Positions 1 through 11,921 of a stretch of DNA of 64,000 nucleotides are shown piece after piece. This DNA is from Globisporangium splendens (Eukaryota; Oomycota; Peronosporomycetes; Pythiales; Pythiaceae): NCBI GenBank assembly GCA_006386115.1, contig VFIW01000024.1, positions 457,937-521,936 on the forward strand, given 5' to 3'. Position 1 is the stretch's first letter, and each line of letters opens with the position of its first letter. The notes beneath the pieces are model-generated. The model ran no database searches and was not told the DNA's origin. It saw nothing but the letters and a program-made list of their open reading frames with translations. Position numbers and translations under genes: made by a program.

Positions 1-1438
1 GATGGTCGCGACTGAGCTGTTCGGCATGTCGTGCAGTATCCTGGCCGCCATCCTCGTGCTAGTGTGTACGTTCATCCTGCTCGCTGGTGTTCACGTACGT
101 GCACTTTTACGCGTTGCTATCGTTGCTTTGATCTCCACGATGGAACTACTGATGCTACTCATGATGCTTTCTTGCTTGTGCAGGAATCCGCGCGGTTCAA
201 TGCGTTTGTGACGCTGCTGAACATCTCCGTGCTGGTCTTTGTGATCTCATTTGGGAGCACGCAGGTGGAGAGCGCGAATTGGGACAACTTCATGCCCACA
301 GGTGTCCATGGCGTCATGACGGGTGCCGGGGTCGTGTTCTTTGCGTACCTCGGCTTTGACATGGTTGCATGTCTCGCTGAAGAAGTGAAGGAGCCGCAGA
401 AGGCGCTTCCGAAAGGGATCATTGGCTCGTTGCTGATCTCCATGGCCATCTACGTCGGTGTGTCGCTTGTGGTGACAGGCATGGCGCCGGTGAGTGTACT
501 CGGTAGCGACGTGCCGCTCGTGAACGCGTTCGCGTACCACAACACGCCGTGGGCAGGCAAAATCGTGTCCTTTGGCTCGATCTTTGGGCTCACGACGGCG
601 GCGTTCACGTGTTTGATGGGGCAACCTCGGATCTTCTACCAGATGGCGAAAGACGGCTTGCTCCCCGGAGTGTTCGCCAAGCTCAACCGAAAGACGCGTG
701 TGCCAATGGTGAGCACGATCTTCACAGGCGTGCTTGTCGCAAGCATCTCGTTCGTGTTTGACTTGGACTTTTTGGCGAATGTGATCTCGTGTGGCACCCT
801 GCAAGTGTTCACGTTCGTGAACGCCGGCGTACTCATGCTCCGCATGCACTCGCCCACTGACGCGATGGGCAGCAACCGCAGTGTCGTGCGCAAGGTCGTG
901 TTGTACGTGGTCGCGTGCTTTGCGCTCTCGCTTTCATTCGTGTTCGATCTGCACTGGATCGCCAGCAGTGTGCTGGGCTCCCTGCTTATAGCAGCGTTCG
1001 CGGCGGTTCAGCGCTTGGAGAAGACCAGGTACCGTGCTGCTGCTTTCTTGTTTCATGTTATTAGAAGTTCCCTGCTCGTCATTGGCTAGGAGCAAGACTC
1101 CATGCTGAATTCTGTGTGTGTGGCTGCTATTGTTTCCTTCTAGTGAGAATACGACGTCGTTTCAATGCCCAATGGTGCCGTTGATCCCATGCCTGGGCAT
1201 TCTCGCCAACATTTACATGATGTCGAGTATCCCAGCGGCTGGATGGTACGTCGGTCGCTTAGCTTGAATTTGTGTCGATGGACCACTAGGTGGGGTGAAC
1301 TCATGGAATGCTTTCTTCATTGTACGTGCCAGGTGGGGAGTGCTGATCTGGCTGACTGTCGGCATCTTCGTGTACCTGAGCTATGGCATCCGCCACAGTG
1401 CTCTCAACAAAGACTCGGTTCGAATGCCGCTGCTATAG
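1..1438 (+). CDS. Cationic amino-acid transporter (APC/SLC7 CAT type), 3' part
   Basis: This is the C-terminal part of a membrane transporter of the amino acid-polyamine-organocation superfamily, probably moving cationic amino acids across the plasma or vacuolar membrane. The gene begins before the window. Exons are 2-94, 184-1028, 1144-1245 and 1333-1438, all with GT-AG introns that keep frame, giving 381 visible residues and a TAG stop at 1436-1438. The CAT hallmark ESARFNAFVT sits just after the first intron, followed by the LGFDMVACLAEEVKEPQKA segment typical of CAT proteins, then alternating hydrophobic helices. The last two exons rebuild the usual CAT ending with VPLIPCLGILAN and a final hydrophobic helix before LSYGIRHS. 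Family assignment is secure; substrate is inferred from the family only. Confidence 0.88.
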
Positions 1439-1766
1439 AAAAAAGGGGGATATGCGTGGTGTTGTTGCCCGCCTATAGACTGTGTTTCGTAGATTCATTC
1501 TCGCACGCCGCCTGCGTGCGTTTATAAACACCCTCTTGAATGTCGTTTGCTCCATCGATCGTCCATCGTGAAAGCCATCCATTGAATCAGAAAATACAAG
1601 TCCGGTGTTGCAAAATGTAGCCATGTGGATGTCAAAAATAGGTGCGCGAGCCATCTGAACCACCACTAATCTTGTGCTGGTCATGGCAGGAAACCATCAA
1701 CAGCATTGCCTCCGACGCGCCTTGGACGGACCGATCAGGTGACTCTTGCCACTCCTGCCTTCCTCC
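1439..1766. other. Intergenic region, possible alternative upstream exon
   Basis: No conserved gene is visible. An ATG at 1684 could start a short exon ending at 1738 (CCGATCAG) and spliced with a 45-nt intron to the copy of the same octamer's continuation at 1785, which would give the next gene a different N-terminus. The intron would be unusually short, so this is only an alternative. Confidence 0.3.
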
Positions 1767-3747
1767 ATGTCGCCATCGATCAGGTATCTCCTGCCAATCG
1801 CGTCGTCGCTCGAACAGCTGCATTCGGGTCACTCCCTTGCGCCAAGCCCTGATGTGGAACAACACAGCCATGACGAGGAGATGGTCGTGCTGTATCAGCA
1901 AGCGAGGCCGCTTGTGAACCCGCACTCGAGCGCTGCGATCAAGACGCTGGGCAAGATGCTCGACGATCCCGAATTGATGCGTCGAATGATGCACCGCAAC
2001 AGCAAGCTCACGAACGTGCTGTGCGGTCGCAGAGACGTCTACGAACCACCGCTACCGAGCGTTGATGGCGTACACCATAACACGACCGAGCACTTGGAGT
2101 TCGTGAACGTGTGTGGAGAGATGATGACACGCTTCGACTCTCAGGCGCGGGTATCGCGGGCGATCCGTCTCACGGCTGTCAAACAGCTACTCGGATTCTA
2201 CGGTCTCCAAGTTGATGACGTGGCGTATCGCCGATGGGAACAGCGGTTGCCACAAGGCACAACGAGCATCTCGCTGACGGCGCTCATCCAAACGTGTTCG
2301 CTCTGGTTCAATGAAAAGAGCATGATCGAGTATCTCAAGAAGGTTTTCCACGAAAAGGACGAACAAACCAGGAACGCAGCATTTCATCAGCCAGCGTCCA
2401 GTTTGAGTCCACAGAAGTCACTGCTGCATCTGGAAAAGTCCCACTCGGCTCCGCATTTCTCGCTGCATCCGTTTGATCTCCTGAAGCAGCAAAACGATGC
2501 GGCAGCAGCATTTTCCTACGAAGAGTACGTCAAGAATCCACCGGTGCGTGCTCGAGTATTCTTGAGTTCTGTGCGTAAGAAGGGGCTGAGAAGCTGTCAC
2601 CTTACTCCTTTTGCTCGTAGTCCACTGAGAAGACCGTCGCGGAGACGAGCGCGCTGAAAACCAAGCTGGTGCTCCACGCGACCCACGAATTGCGACGCAA
2701 AACCAAGTTTCTGAGTCGATTGGATGGCTCCGCGTCGCCACTACTGACCGAAGCGTCATTGCAGCGTTTGTCCTCCTCCAATTCGCTGGTTCCATCGGCA
2801 TCAGCACCATCGCTGCCAGCTTCAGCAAGCAACCAAGTCCACGACCGATTGCATCAGGAGAAGCTAACGCGCGATGTGCTAAAGCGCTGTTCCACGCACT
2901 CGCTCGCGCCGTCGAACCGGCTCAAGACCAAGACGATCCCACAGATTCGACAACTGAAGGCGCAGCAAGCGCTCGCAAAGCAGACACGGCTGCAAAACGT
3001 GGAGACTGCGAAGGCGTTTTCCGCGAGCATCGCGATGATCTCGCGACACGTGCAAAACGAGGAGCTCCGCGACTTGCGCGAGCTGCACCGCGAGCAGAAA
3101 ATCGCGACGGTCGACGAGCGCAAGCAGTGGAATCGACTACACCAGGCTCATTGCCGTGCGCTGGCACAGGACAAGAGTGCGCAGCAGTTGCGCGAAGTGC
3201 ATGCGATGAAAGCGATCGCAAAGGAAGAGCTCGAGCTCGTGCGCAGCTACTTGAACTTACTCCAGAACCTACTCAAGAGCCAGAAGCAGCCCTTCACGCT
3301 CTTCGAGTCCACGAGCACGGTCTTCCAGCAACCGCCCGAGATCCTCGCGGCCAAAGCCACGGCCAAGACCGCCAAGCAAAAGCAAAAGCTGCTCGCGATC
3401 GAGAAAGAGCATCTGGACCATGTGCGCACCATCTCCAGCGCAGTCTCCAGCTGCTCGACTACGTCTACGACAAGAAACGTGCAATGCTGGAAGCCCACAA
3501 ACCGAAAGCCGAGGCCACGCCGGTCGAGATGGAGTTACCAGACGATGCGCTTGGTGCCTCGGATGAGACCGAGCAGCAGCTCGCGATGGACGAGCTATGG
3601 ATAGAACTACTACGCGCTGCAAAGGACAACGACCTGAGCGCGTTCCTCCCGCCTACCAACTCGCCACCAGCGGCACTGAGGTACTTTGGCACCAGCCAGT
3701 CTGTGTTCTTGCCTCCGTTTGCGTCCAGCGTCGATCGAAATCTGTAG
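1767..3747 (+). CDS. Uncharacterised coiled-coil protein with an apparent 1-nt frameshift
   Basis: I do not recognise a named family. Exon 1 runs from ATG 1767 to 2543 and exon 2 from 2621 onward; the 77-nt intron is in phase 0. The N-terminal third is globular and mixed in character. From about 2,900 the product is rich in Lys, Glu, Gln and Leu, consistent with long helices or coiled coil. The exon 2 frame stays coding-like to about 3,430 (ending near HLDHVRTI) and then turns Ser/Arg-rich, while the frame carrying LLDYVYDKKRAMLEAHK becomes coding-like and runs to TAG 3745-3747. One base appears to be missing between about 3,425 and 3,460; no plausible intron bridges it. It may be a sequencing error or a real lesion. 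The alternative ATG at 1684 is discussed in the preceding entry. Confidence 0.65.
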
Positions 3748-3896
3748 CACCAAGGCAAGAAGATAAAGACAAGAAAGCAGACGCGAAGAGTGTTGAGGTG
3801 TGTGGATCTATTGCTGTGTACGTATAAGTAGGGAAACAAAAAGCAAAAGCGAGTCTTTTGTTGACAATTTCTCATTCTCTCTTGTGTGTTCTCTCT

Positions 3897-6044
3897 CTAA
3901 TGGGAGAACCCGAATTTGGCCTTGTACTTCTTCTTGGCGATCGTCTTGGGGTTGAATCGGCCCTTGCGGTGGCTCTGCTTCCATTTCTGACGGCCGGCGG
4001 TACTCTTGCCCACGCCGTAGTTGCCGAACGTGATGCGATCTTCCTCCACCTTCTTAAGCGCGGTCTTCTTGTCGACGTCCTCGCCGGCATTGCGCACGAC
4101 CTCGTCGTGCTCGCCCTCGTCGCCATGCGTGAACGTGTGCAGCGGGTCGTTGTCTGTTCGTCGCTTGCCGTCCTTGTTCATGCGCATGCGTTTGTTCTTC
4201 TTCGCGTGCTTCTTCTGCGGCGCCGCGGCCTGGAGCGCGATCGGCACTAAATAATCCGGGATCGTCGCTAGATGCGGCTGCACGCGCGCCGTACCGATGG
4301 CCTTGTCGTGCTCCAGGATGTTGAGATCCCGCGGATTGGCTTCAAAGTGCGACACGAGCTTCTCCGAGTTGAGGATTTCCTTCTTCACATCGGCCAGCTG
4401 GGCTTCTCGCACCGCGACGCTCGTGACAGCACGGCGAACGTCTTCGACACGGTATCGGAAGCAGTCGATCTCCTTCAAGTCAAACGACAGCTCGGCAGGC
4501 TGCTTCAGCAGATCCTTCGACGGCGTCAGCACGGGTTTCTGGCTCGCCTGCACGCGGTCCAGGTATCGCTTCTGCTTGGCGTCCGCGAGCACGACGAGCG
4601 AAAGCGCCGTACCGTTGGCGCCACCACGCGCCGTTCGACCGATGCGGTGCGTATACGCGCGCACGCTCTTGGGGAAATCCACGTTGATCACAAAGTTCAC
4701 GCCGCGGAAATCCACACCACGCGACACACCGTACGACTCGTCGCGCTTGCGCTTGTTGCTGCCCTTGGCAGACTTCTTGGCCGCTGGCCTGTCGCTCTCG
4801 TCGTCCCCATCGGCGTCGTCTTCAGTGGCGTCCTCGTCATCTTCGTCCATGTTGTCGTCATCTTCATCTTCGTTGTCTTCAGCCTCGCTGTCGGCTTCAA
4901 CTTCAACGTCTTCGTCGTCATCGGCCTCAACTTCCGCGTCTTCGTCGTCTTCTGGCTGTTCGCCATCTTCTTCATCATCTTCGCCTTCCTCTTCAACGTC
5001 GTCATCTTCTTCCTCTTCGTCGTCGGATCCTTCGCCAACGTCGCGGTCCACGCTGTCGTCCGTCGCGATCAGGTAGTCGAACAAGCCGCGGTTGTACTCT
5101 TCGATGATGTGTTGGCGAGAGTTGTGTGGCAACTCGGCGTTCAACACCGCGCTCTTGATGATAAACTGCTCAAAGAACAGCTTCAATCGGTATGCGGCTT
5201 CGGTCGTGTTGACAAAGAAGATCACCTTGCCGTGGATTACGCCGAGCTTGATCAGCGCGTACAACAGCAGCTCCTTGTCGGTTTGCGGCACTGGCAGGTA
5301 GTACTGTTGCAGCTTGCCATCGGTCTCGCCTTCTTCGAGTTTCACGACTGCCGGGTTGTGCAGCACCGACTTCTTGAGTTTTTCGAGTTCTGGACTCAGC
5401 GTCGCCGACATACAGAAGTTCTGGCACGCCTTTGGCAGGTGGTTGAAGATCGTGCGGATGTCCTCGCCGTAGCCAAACGAAAGAACGAGATCAGCTTCGT
5501 CAATGACAAGCGTCTGCACTGAGTCCTTGAGCTTCAGGTTGCCCGCTTCCAAGTGGGCGACCAATCGACCGGGCGTCGCGATGATGATGTCAGGGACGTC
5601 ACGAAGCAGCGCCTGCTGCGCGTTCATGCTCTGACCACCAAGCGCCAGGAGGCTCACGACGTCATTGCAGTAGTACATCAGTTCGCTCATGTGTCGCTTG
5701 GTCTGTTCGACCAACTCCTTGGTCGGCACGAGCACGAGCGCCTTCACGGAGGGCTGCAGCGCGTCGGTGCTCGATTGGTCCTGTTTCTGCTGCAAGATCT
5801 TGTGCAGGAGCGGCAGCCCGAAGGCCGCGGTCTTGCCGGAGCCCGTGCGTGCGCGCACTAGGAGATCCTTGCCCTGCATGGCCAGCGGGATGCAGTGCAC
5901 CTGCACGAGCGTCGCGTATACGAACTGCATCTTGGCGACGGCTTTGGTGAGCCGCCGGTCGAGTCCGAAGTCGCAGGACGCAAACGACTGCTTCGCGTCC
6001 AGGAGGTTCTCGCTCACCTTGCCGAGCCGCTGCTGGTCGGCCAT
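3897..6044 (-). CDS. DBP9: ATP-dependent RNA helicase, DBP9/DDX56 family
   Basis: This is a 715-residue DEAD-box helicase of the nucleolar DBP9/DDX56 group, which acts in assembly of the large ribosomal subunit. Visible motifs are a Q-motif region around residue 48, motif I ARTGSGKT at 65-72, PTKEL at 107-111, TPGR at 157-160, DEAD at 182-185, SAT at 213-215, RGVDF near 442 and HRIGRTAR at 466-473. Between LIATDD (325-330) and GVSRGVDF lies an insertion of about 100 residues made mostly of Asp and Glu; DDX56 proteins have an insert at this place, though this one is long and very acidic. The C-terminus is Lys/Arg-rich, as expected for a nucleolar protein. The start MADQQRL at 6044 is chosen because the frame upstream has no family-like sequence. 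The gene has no intron. A 416-codon open frame on the opposite strand is a shadow of the acidic repeat. Confidence 0.93.
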   Translation of the reverse strand: MADQQRLGKVSENLLDAKQSFASCDFGLDRRLTKAVAKMQFVYATLVQVHCIPLAMQGKDLLVRARTGSGKTAAFGLPLLHKILQQKQDQSSTDALQPSVKALVLVPTKELVEQTKRHMSELMYYCNDVVSLLALGGQSMNAQQALLRDVPDIIIATPGRLVAHLEAGNLKLKDSVQTLVIDEADLVLSFGYGEDIRTIFNHLPKACQNFCMSATLSPELEKLKKSVLHNPAVVKLEEGETDGKLQQYYLPVPQTDKELLLYALIKLGVIHGKVIFFVNTTEAAYRLKLFFEQFIIKSAVLNAELPHNSRQHIIEEYNRGLFDYLIATDDSVDRDVGEGSDDEEEEDDDVEEEGEDDEEDGEQPEDDEDAEVEADDDEDVEVEADSEAEDNEDEDDDNMDEDDEDATEDDADGDDESDRPAAKKSAKGSNKRKRDESYGVSRGVDFRGVNFVINVDFPKSVRAYTHRIGRTARGGANGTALSLVVLADAKQKRYLDRVQASQKPVLTPSKDLLKQPAELSFDLKEIDCFRYRVEDVRRAVTSVAVREAQLADVKKEILNSEKLVSHFEANPRDLNILEHDKAIGTARVQPHLATIPDYLVPIALQAAAPQKKHAKKNKRMRMNKDGKRRTDNDPLHTFTHGDEGEHDEVVRNAGEDVDKKTALKKVEEDRITFGNYGVGKSTAGRQKWKQSHRKGRFNPKTIAKKKYKAKFGFSH

Positions 6045-6580
6045 GCTGCTTCCTTCTGCTGTTGCTGGTGACGCTAAGACACACGCAGGCGGTGGCGTTG
6101 TCCAATGCGATGTCTTTGCCTGCTGATTGAGGAACACCGTTTCGGCTCGACGAGCTCCAAATTGACTGGACGCCAGCACGAATACCAGTTTCCTACCGGT
6201 ATTGCAATGCGTCCGCTCGTCCACTATTTGCGAGCGTTGATTGGTGGAAACGAGTATGTGAAAATGGTGGATCCGCTTCTGTTGAACACTTTTATCCAAT
6301 CATGCGATTGACAATTGACTGATTAGCTGGGAAGGTTCCAATTATTTCTACAAGTCAAGCCTGTTTTAAAGAGGCACAATTGTGTCGGACACTATATTTC
6401 CAATGCAATCAAGCAACTGCTAGCAAGCGATTTAGTGCAAGTAAGGAGTATTGACCCCTCTAACTGCACTACCCCATCATGTGTCTCTTTTTTCAAACGT
6501 TCAAAATGTTCCATCCTGCAGAGTGATGGTCGAGTAGTTTTTCGCGCGCACATGCACCAAAGCATTCCCAGGAAACGAAG
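6045..6580. other. Divergent intergenic region between DBP9 and kinesin-5
   Basis: This 536-bp gap lies between two genes transcribed away from each other and must contain both promoters. I see no conserved coding sequence and no clear match to the oomycete core promoter. Confidence 0.5.
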
Positions 6581-9500
6581 ATGGCGAGCGGCGTAGGGTC
6601 TCTGAGCATGAGCCTAAACAGCAGCAGCCTGACGCTCGGCGGTGCTGCGTCGCCCACGGCGGCGGTCGAGTCCCACGTGCAGGTAGCGGTGCGCTGCCGC
6701 CCGCTGAACGAGCGCGAGAAGGCGAGCGACCGCCCGCCCATCGTGCAGTGCAAGACCAACACGAACGAGATCGTGGTCACGAAGCGCAAGAACTACTCGT
6801 TCGACAAGGTCTACGGCCAGTACTCGACGCAGAAGGACGTGTTCAAGGCCACCGTACGGCCCGTGGTCGACGAAGCGCTCGCGGGATACAACTGCACGGT
6901 GTTCGCGTACGGACAGACAGGCACGGGCAAGACCCACACGATGCAGGGCAACCTGTCCCCGGACGACGACATGGCAGGCATCATCCCGCGATGTGTACGG
7001 TATATCTTTGACGCGCTGCAGTCCATGAGCCAGGAGTATAGCGTCAAGGTGTCGTTTCTGCAGCTCTATAATGAGGAGCTGAAGGATTTATTGGCGCCCG
7101 AGTCGAAGAAGCTGCGCTTGATGGAAGACCCGAAGCGCGGCGGGATTTACTGCCAGAACCTGCTCGAAGTGACGGCAAACACGGCAGGACACGTGTTTGA
7201 ATTGCTGGAAGCTGGCGTGAAGAACCGAATTACGTCGGAGACGCTGATGAACGAGAACTCGAGTCGATCGCACAGTATTTTCACGATCCGCATCCACAGC
7301 AAGGAGAACAACGCAGGAAGCGAAGATCTTATCAAAACGGGGCAACTCAACCTCGTGGATCTTGCAGGGTCGGAGTGTGTGGGTCGCTCTGGTGCACGCA
7401 ACGTGCGAGCGCGTGAAGCAGGTAATATCAACCAGAGTCTGCTGACGCTTGGACGAGTGATCACCGCGTTGGTAGACAACCACCCGCATATCCCCTACCG
7501 TGACAGTAAACTGACTCGCCTGTTGCAAGAATCGCTGGGCGGACGCACCAAGACAACGATTATCGCGACGTTGGCTCCCTGTGCGGATAGTATTGACGAA
7601 ACCCTGAGCACACTCAAGTACGCGCATCGAGCCAAGAATATCAAGAACAAGCCGGAAGTGAACCAGAAGACAACGAAAGCAGGGCTGTTGAAGGAGTACG
7701 GCAATGAGATTGAGACTTTACGAAATGCACTTCAGGCGGCGCGGACGAAAGACGGTATTTACTTGCCTCCTGCACAGTTTGCGGAGATGCAGGAACGCAT
7801 TGCTGGACAAACGGCGCAGTTGGCAGAGCTCGAAGACGAACTAGAAGTTCGAAACAAAGCGTGCAAGGAACTGGAAGATGAGGTCTACCAACAGAAAGAA
7901 GAAGTGAAGGAGATGGAGAAAGCAAAACAAGAGGCAGAGACCAAGTTGCTGGGAGTGCAGACTGAGCTGGCGTCCACGAAGGATGCTCTTCAGAAAACGA
8001 TGGCAAAGTTGGACAAAACAGAGGCTGAGCTGTTTGCGTATCAAGAAAACGAGAAGGTTCTGCTGGCTAACGGTGAGAGAGCAACTGTGCTATTCAAAGA
8101 AAGCGAGGCGAGAGCAGCTCTGTTGCTTGAAAAGATCGGTAAGCTACGTTATTGCTGTTGTTTCATTGCATTTTTACAGACGAGCATGCTTTCCTCACTG
8201 ATGTTTATGCTTATATGCAGCGCGAAAACACCGAGTCGCTGAGTCAAACGACAACTTGGCGACTTCTTACTCCGACAAATCCTTTTCCCAAATTGCTGAG
8301 TTTCAAGAACGCCTTCAGCATCATCACGAAGAGCAAGACGCGTTCATGGCTGACGCCTCTAAGTCCATTGAGCAACTTCAATCTGTTCACTCTGCTGATT
8401 TAGAGAAGCTGACGAAATCATTGAACGACTTACAAGCCCTAGTGACCGACAGACAAGAACAGCAGAAAGCAGAGATTGCAGAGGAGCAAACAACGAATGA
8501 GCTGATCTCGACTAAGTTTGAGAAATCGATTTCGGACATGGATACTGCTATGCAGAAGGAGCTGAGCAGTTTAGTTGAGATGAGCAAGACTCATGCAGCG
8601 AATATCGCAAAGGAACTTGCCAGCGCAAACCAGAGAAACGTGAAATCGCTGGAAGTCGTCGAAGCAAAGCTGTCAAGCTCTCGAGCCGAGATGACACAAT
8701 TTCTGTCGGAGCAAAATCAGAAGCTACTGGAACTTCAAGCAACTATCGACGCATCAATCCACGAGCAAAACAATCAGATTGAAGCGAACAAAGAGTCTCT
8801 AGTCGCTGCGCTGAAAGAAGTCCATGCCAAACAGCAGCATGAACTGAACGAGATGAAGGAGCGTCTCGCGGAGTACGTTGACAAATGTGTGGCAGCCCAA
8901 ACCGAGAAATTTGAAGAACACACATCATTCATCGAAAAGAATGCGACAGAGCAACAAATGCAACTTGAGAACGTCCGAAACGCAACGGAGCGTGAAATTA
9001 AGACGTCCGTGAAGTCGCTATCGGACAGAAATTCAAGTCAAGAAACCAGCTCAGCACATTTACAAAAACATGTTGCCGACATGCGAAGCGAGGTGAATGC
9101 GGTGGTATCTCGCCATGACGAGCTGATCAAGTCTCAGCTTGGCGAACAGACAAAGTCGATTGAGAGCACTGCAAATATGGAAACTGCTGCAGTAAAGCAC
9201 TTGAGCGAGTTGCTGACTGAGCAGCAGCAAACCAGTTATTCTGCTGTTGAAAAGCGCAAGACGTCAATCAACGCATTCATGGGTGCACATGGAGAGCTTC
9301 GTACAGCTTTGTCCAGTGATTCCTCTGCTCTGCAGACAAGTCTAGCGAGCAATCTCCGTTCTGCCAAGCGGAAGCTTGACTCTGTATCGCAATTGGGAGA
9401 TACTATTGTGAGTGAAGCCACGAAGGATTCGACTCAGCAGCGTCACGATCTGGAAATCTACCTGAAGAAGCGAAAGGTTTGTTTGTTTGGGCTTCGGGTC

Positions 9501-9980
9501 TGCTGTAATCTTCTTTCTTGTTGAGTTACTAATTCAAATTGTTTGTTGTAGATGGATGAAGAAACTGGTTCAACGCCAAAGAAGAAAACGTTTAGTTTTC
9601 CTTCGTTCCAACCTACGGAAATTGCAACAGCGAACGGTACGGAGCTCTCTGCACTAGCAGAGAAATTGCAGGAAGATCGTCAAAGGGCATCCAGTACTGC
9701 GTCGAAAGCAAGCACAGCCAGCACCAGCAGCGTCGAGTTGGATGAGAATGACGATCCCACGGGTTCAAATGACGGTGGCAAAGACCTGAATGAAAACGAG
9801 AGCGAAACACCGACTTCCTTGTCTCTTACAGGTAGTACCATGAGCAAAATTACTACCCTCAAGAGTAATTCTGGTATTCCTAACGTGTCCACGATGAAGC
9901 CCGCAGTCAACATCGGTGAACGGAAGCTGAACAAGGTTGGTGGTAAACCTTCCATCCAGGCTCCCAAGCGATTTCGATAG
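6581..9980 (+). CDS. Kinesin-5 (BimC/Eg5 type) mitotic motor
   Basis: This is a plus-end-directed, probably tetrameric spindle kinesin that slides antiparallel microtubules. Exons are 6581-8138, 8221-9476 and 9552-9980, giving 1080 residues, the usual kinesin-5 length. The motor domain fills residues 30 to about 375: P-loop GQTGTGKT at 111-118, switch I NENSSRSH and switch II DLAGSE. The neck-linker region (NKPEVNQK, LLKEYGNEIETLR) is characteristic of kinesin-5, followed by a long coiled-coil stalk. Residues 943-955 (TGSTPKKKTFSFP) match the BimC box, with T946-P947 as the likely CDK site that controls spindle loading. The tail is Ser/Thr-rich and ends PKRFR. Both introns have good GT-AG sites, and the first splits an Ala codon. 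No lesion is seen. Confidence 0.95.
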
Positions 9981-10775
9981 AAGACTCGGTTCAGGTTCCA
10001 AAGGAAAAGCTAAGTTAAGTAAGTGCATGCACGCTGCAACTGCATGCGTGCCTGGTCTTATAATCTGGTCATGAGTTGCTGTCCTATAATATATTCCGAA
10101 GTTCAATCTCGAGCTGGAAGTCGATTACTATGATCCGACATAATTGCAGAAGACCAAAGTACTGCATACTCTTGGCAACTGGCAGTGCCAATAAAGCCTC
10201 TCCGATTTGTCAACCAACTACTCTTCGAACACCCATTTTCGCGCGACCACGACCAACCGACCACCCAAATCACACATGCGAACAGACCAAGTCTATTTGC
10301 TCGCCGTTCAGCATCCCACTTGTCGTGCTGCCAACGCAAGTCCATCATGCCGATCACCTGGACCTGATTTAGATGTTGAAAGCCTAGGAAAATGATATCT
10401 GGACTCAGAAGCTCCTTCAGCACGTCGTGGCATTGGATCCCTCTTGCGAGCTTGACTGGGGCATTCGCGTCGCTTCTGCTTCACGGCTCGCTATCATCGT
10501 GTTTTCTGAGGTGCGTGGCAAAGTGAAGACTCCCCAGTTCGATTAGTCTCCAACGAGAAGCTTAGTAAGAGACTCGGCGCACTCTCGCAGACGCCAAGTC
10601 CCAGAATGAATTCGCACTGTTGCTATCAAGGTTCGGCAGTTGAAGAGACAATGCGAATGGGTAATCACCGCTTGTTTGAGCCCTTGGATGATTACAACCG
10701 GAAGAAGTACAACGAAATACGCAGCACAATCAGCATTCTATTTTGTTTGATATTCGTACGAGCGCCCATCGTGCA
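9981..10775. other. Intergenic region between convergent genes
   Basis: This 795-bp interval lies between the 3' ends of kinesin-5 and the broken cyclophilin gene. Only short, unconserved open frames occur; I see no gene, RNA or repeat in it. Confidence 0.5.
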
Positions 10776-11921
10776 TCATTCAATTAGACCGCAGTCGACG
10801 ATTTTACAAGGAACACACGGTCGATCGTGCACGGTCTCGAGGTTCCCAATCGCCAAATCGTGTGCATCCCACTCATGACACGCCTAAACGCCACTGGGAA
10901 AGCAAATCGGCACCGTTAACAAACATATCCAACAAGATCAAACCAGTCAGTCGAAAATAGGCGGAACACAATCATTAAAAGCACCAAGTTACCTTTGTTT
11001 CGATCGAGCCATGGTAATGGTGCCAACGCGATGAAAAACTGCGAGCCATTGGTGTGTGGACCAGTGTTCGCCATGGGCTGAGAGAAAAGAAAAGACGCTG
11101 TGAGCCAAAGTCATCCAGTGCGTGACCAATAGAAGATGCAAACCTACACAGAACCTTACCACGATGCCGGCGGCATTATGCGAAATCGAAAAGCTCTCGT
11201 CTGCGAACTGGCGTCCGTACAGGGATCGACACGGACCACCACCCTGTCCGTCGTGTGCTACATCGCCAGCCTGGATCCATCCTCCTCGAACGATGCGGTG
11301 CACGACATTGTCCTGATAGCCCAACATCTTGGTCTCGTCCGCGATGTCGGGCACTTTTCCCTGGCAGAATGTGATGAAATTGGCGCATGTTCGCGGGCAC
11401 ACGCGATGAAAGAGCTCGATTTACACACGAGGCAGCGCGACGCCGTCCACGTCAAAGATGAGGTGCACGAATTGGTTTCCCGTGAGCTGCCGCGATCGAA
11501 ACAGCGCTTGTTTCGCACACGTGTCCGCTTTTGCCTGCAGCGTTTCCTCGGCGAGCTCCCACTGCTTTGTCGAGTCGAGAATGCCTCGACTCCCGCCAAA
11601 GGCAGCGATCGCGAGAACATCGTCCCGGGAAAGTTGCGTTTTCTCGACGATGAAGTGCAGCAACTCGTCTTCGCTGTTGACGTACTTGTTGCCGTTGATG
11701 AGGACAAACGGATGCGTCGTTTGCTGCAATTGGCTGCGTTTGTCTCTTGGAATGACGTCTTTATGGACGTCGAGGAACTCGAGGTACTCGCTCTCGACCA
11801 AGCCATGGAGGCGCGGCAGAAACTGCATTTGCTCCACGGAAAGCTCGTGGAGGATCAAGCGACACCGCTGGTACTGGACGTCGCGGAGCATCCCGACGAG
11901 CTCGCAAATGATGGCACTCAT
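10776..11921 (-). pseudogene. PPIL6-like cyclophilin, broken
   Basis: The gene encodes an N-terminal region of about 150 residues followed by a cyclophilin-type peptidyl-prolyl isomerase domain, the layout of PPIL6. Exons are 11160-11921, 10993-11077 and 10776-10893 on the minus strand with good splice sites. Family signatures include [48 protein letters not shown] and CKIVDCGLI. Three faults are visible. A TAA at 11421-11423 interrupts the conserved strand before IELFHRV. The expected VFGRV motif reads VAFRRV. In the last exon the frame breaks after WRLG, so that NLETVHDRPCVPC and the natural stop at 10776-10778 lie one base out of frame. No sensible intron removes the TAA without deleting the conserved strand. 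It is either a recently inactivated gene or a region of sequencing errors. Confidence 0.8.

Noticed and set aside
1684..1785. Alternative first exon of the coiled-coil gene with a 45-nt intron
   Set aside because: Possible in frame, but the intron is shorter than any other here and the repeated GATCAGGT at both ends makes the match likely to be chance.
4272..5522. Long plus-strand open frame (416 codons) opposite the DBP9 helicase
   Set aside because: It mirrors the acidic GAN/GAR-rich codons of the helicase on the other strand and has no conserved motif; the helicase is clearly the real gene.
11380..11423. Intron that would remove the TAA in the cyclophilin gene
   Set aside because: A GT-AG pair exists around it, but splicing there would delete the conserved IELFHRVCPRTCANFITFC strand-helix region.
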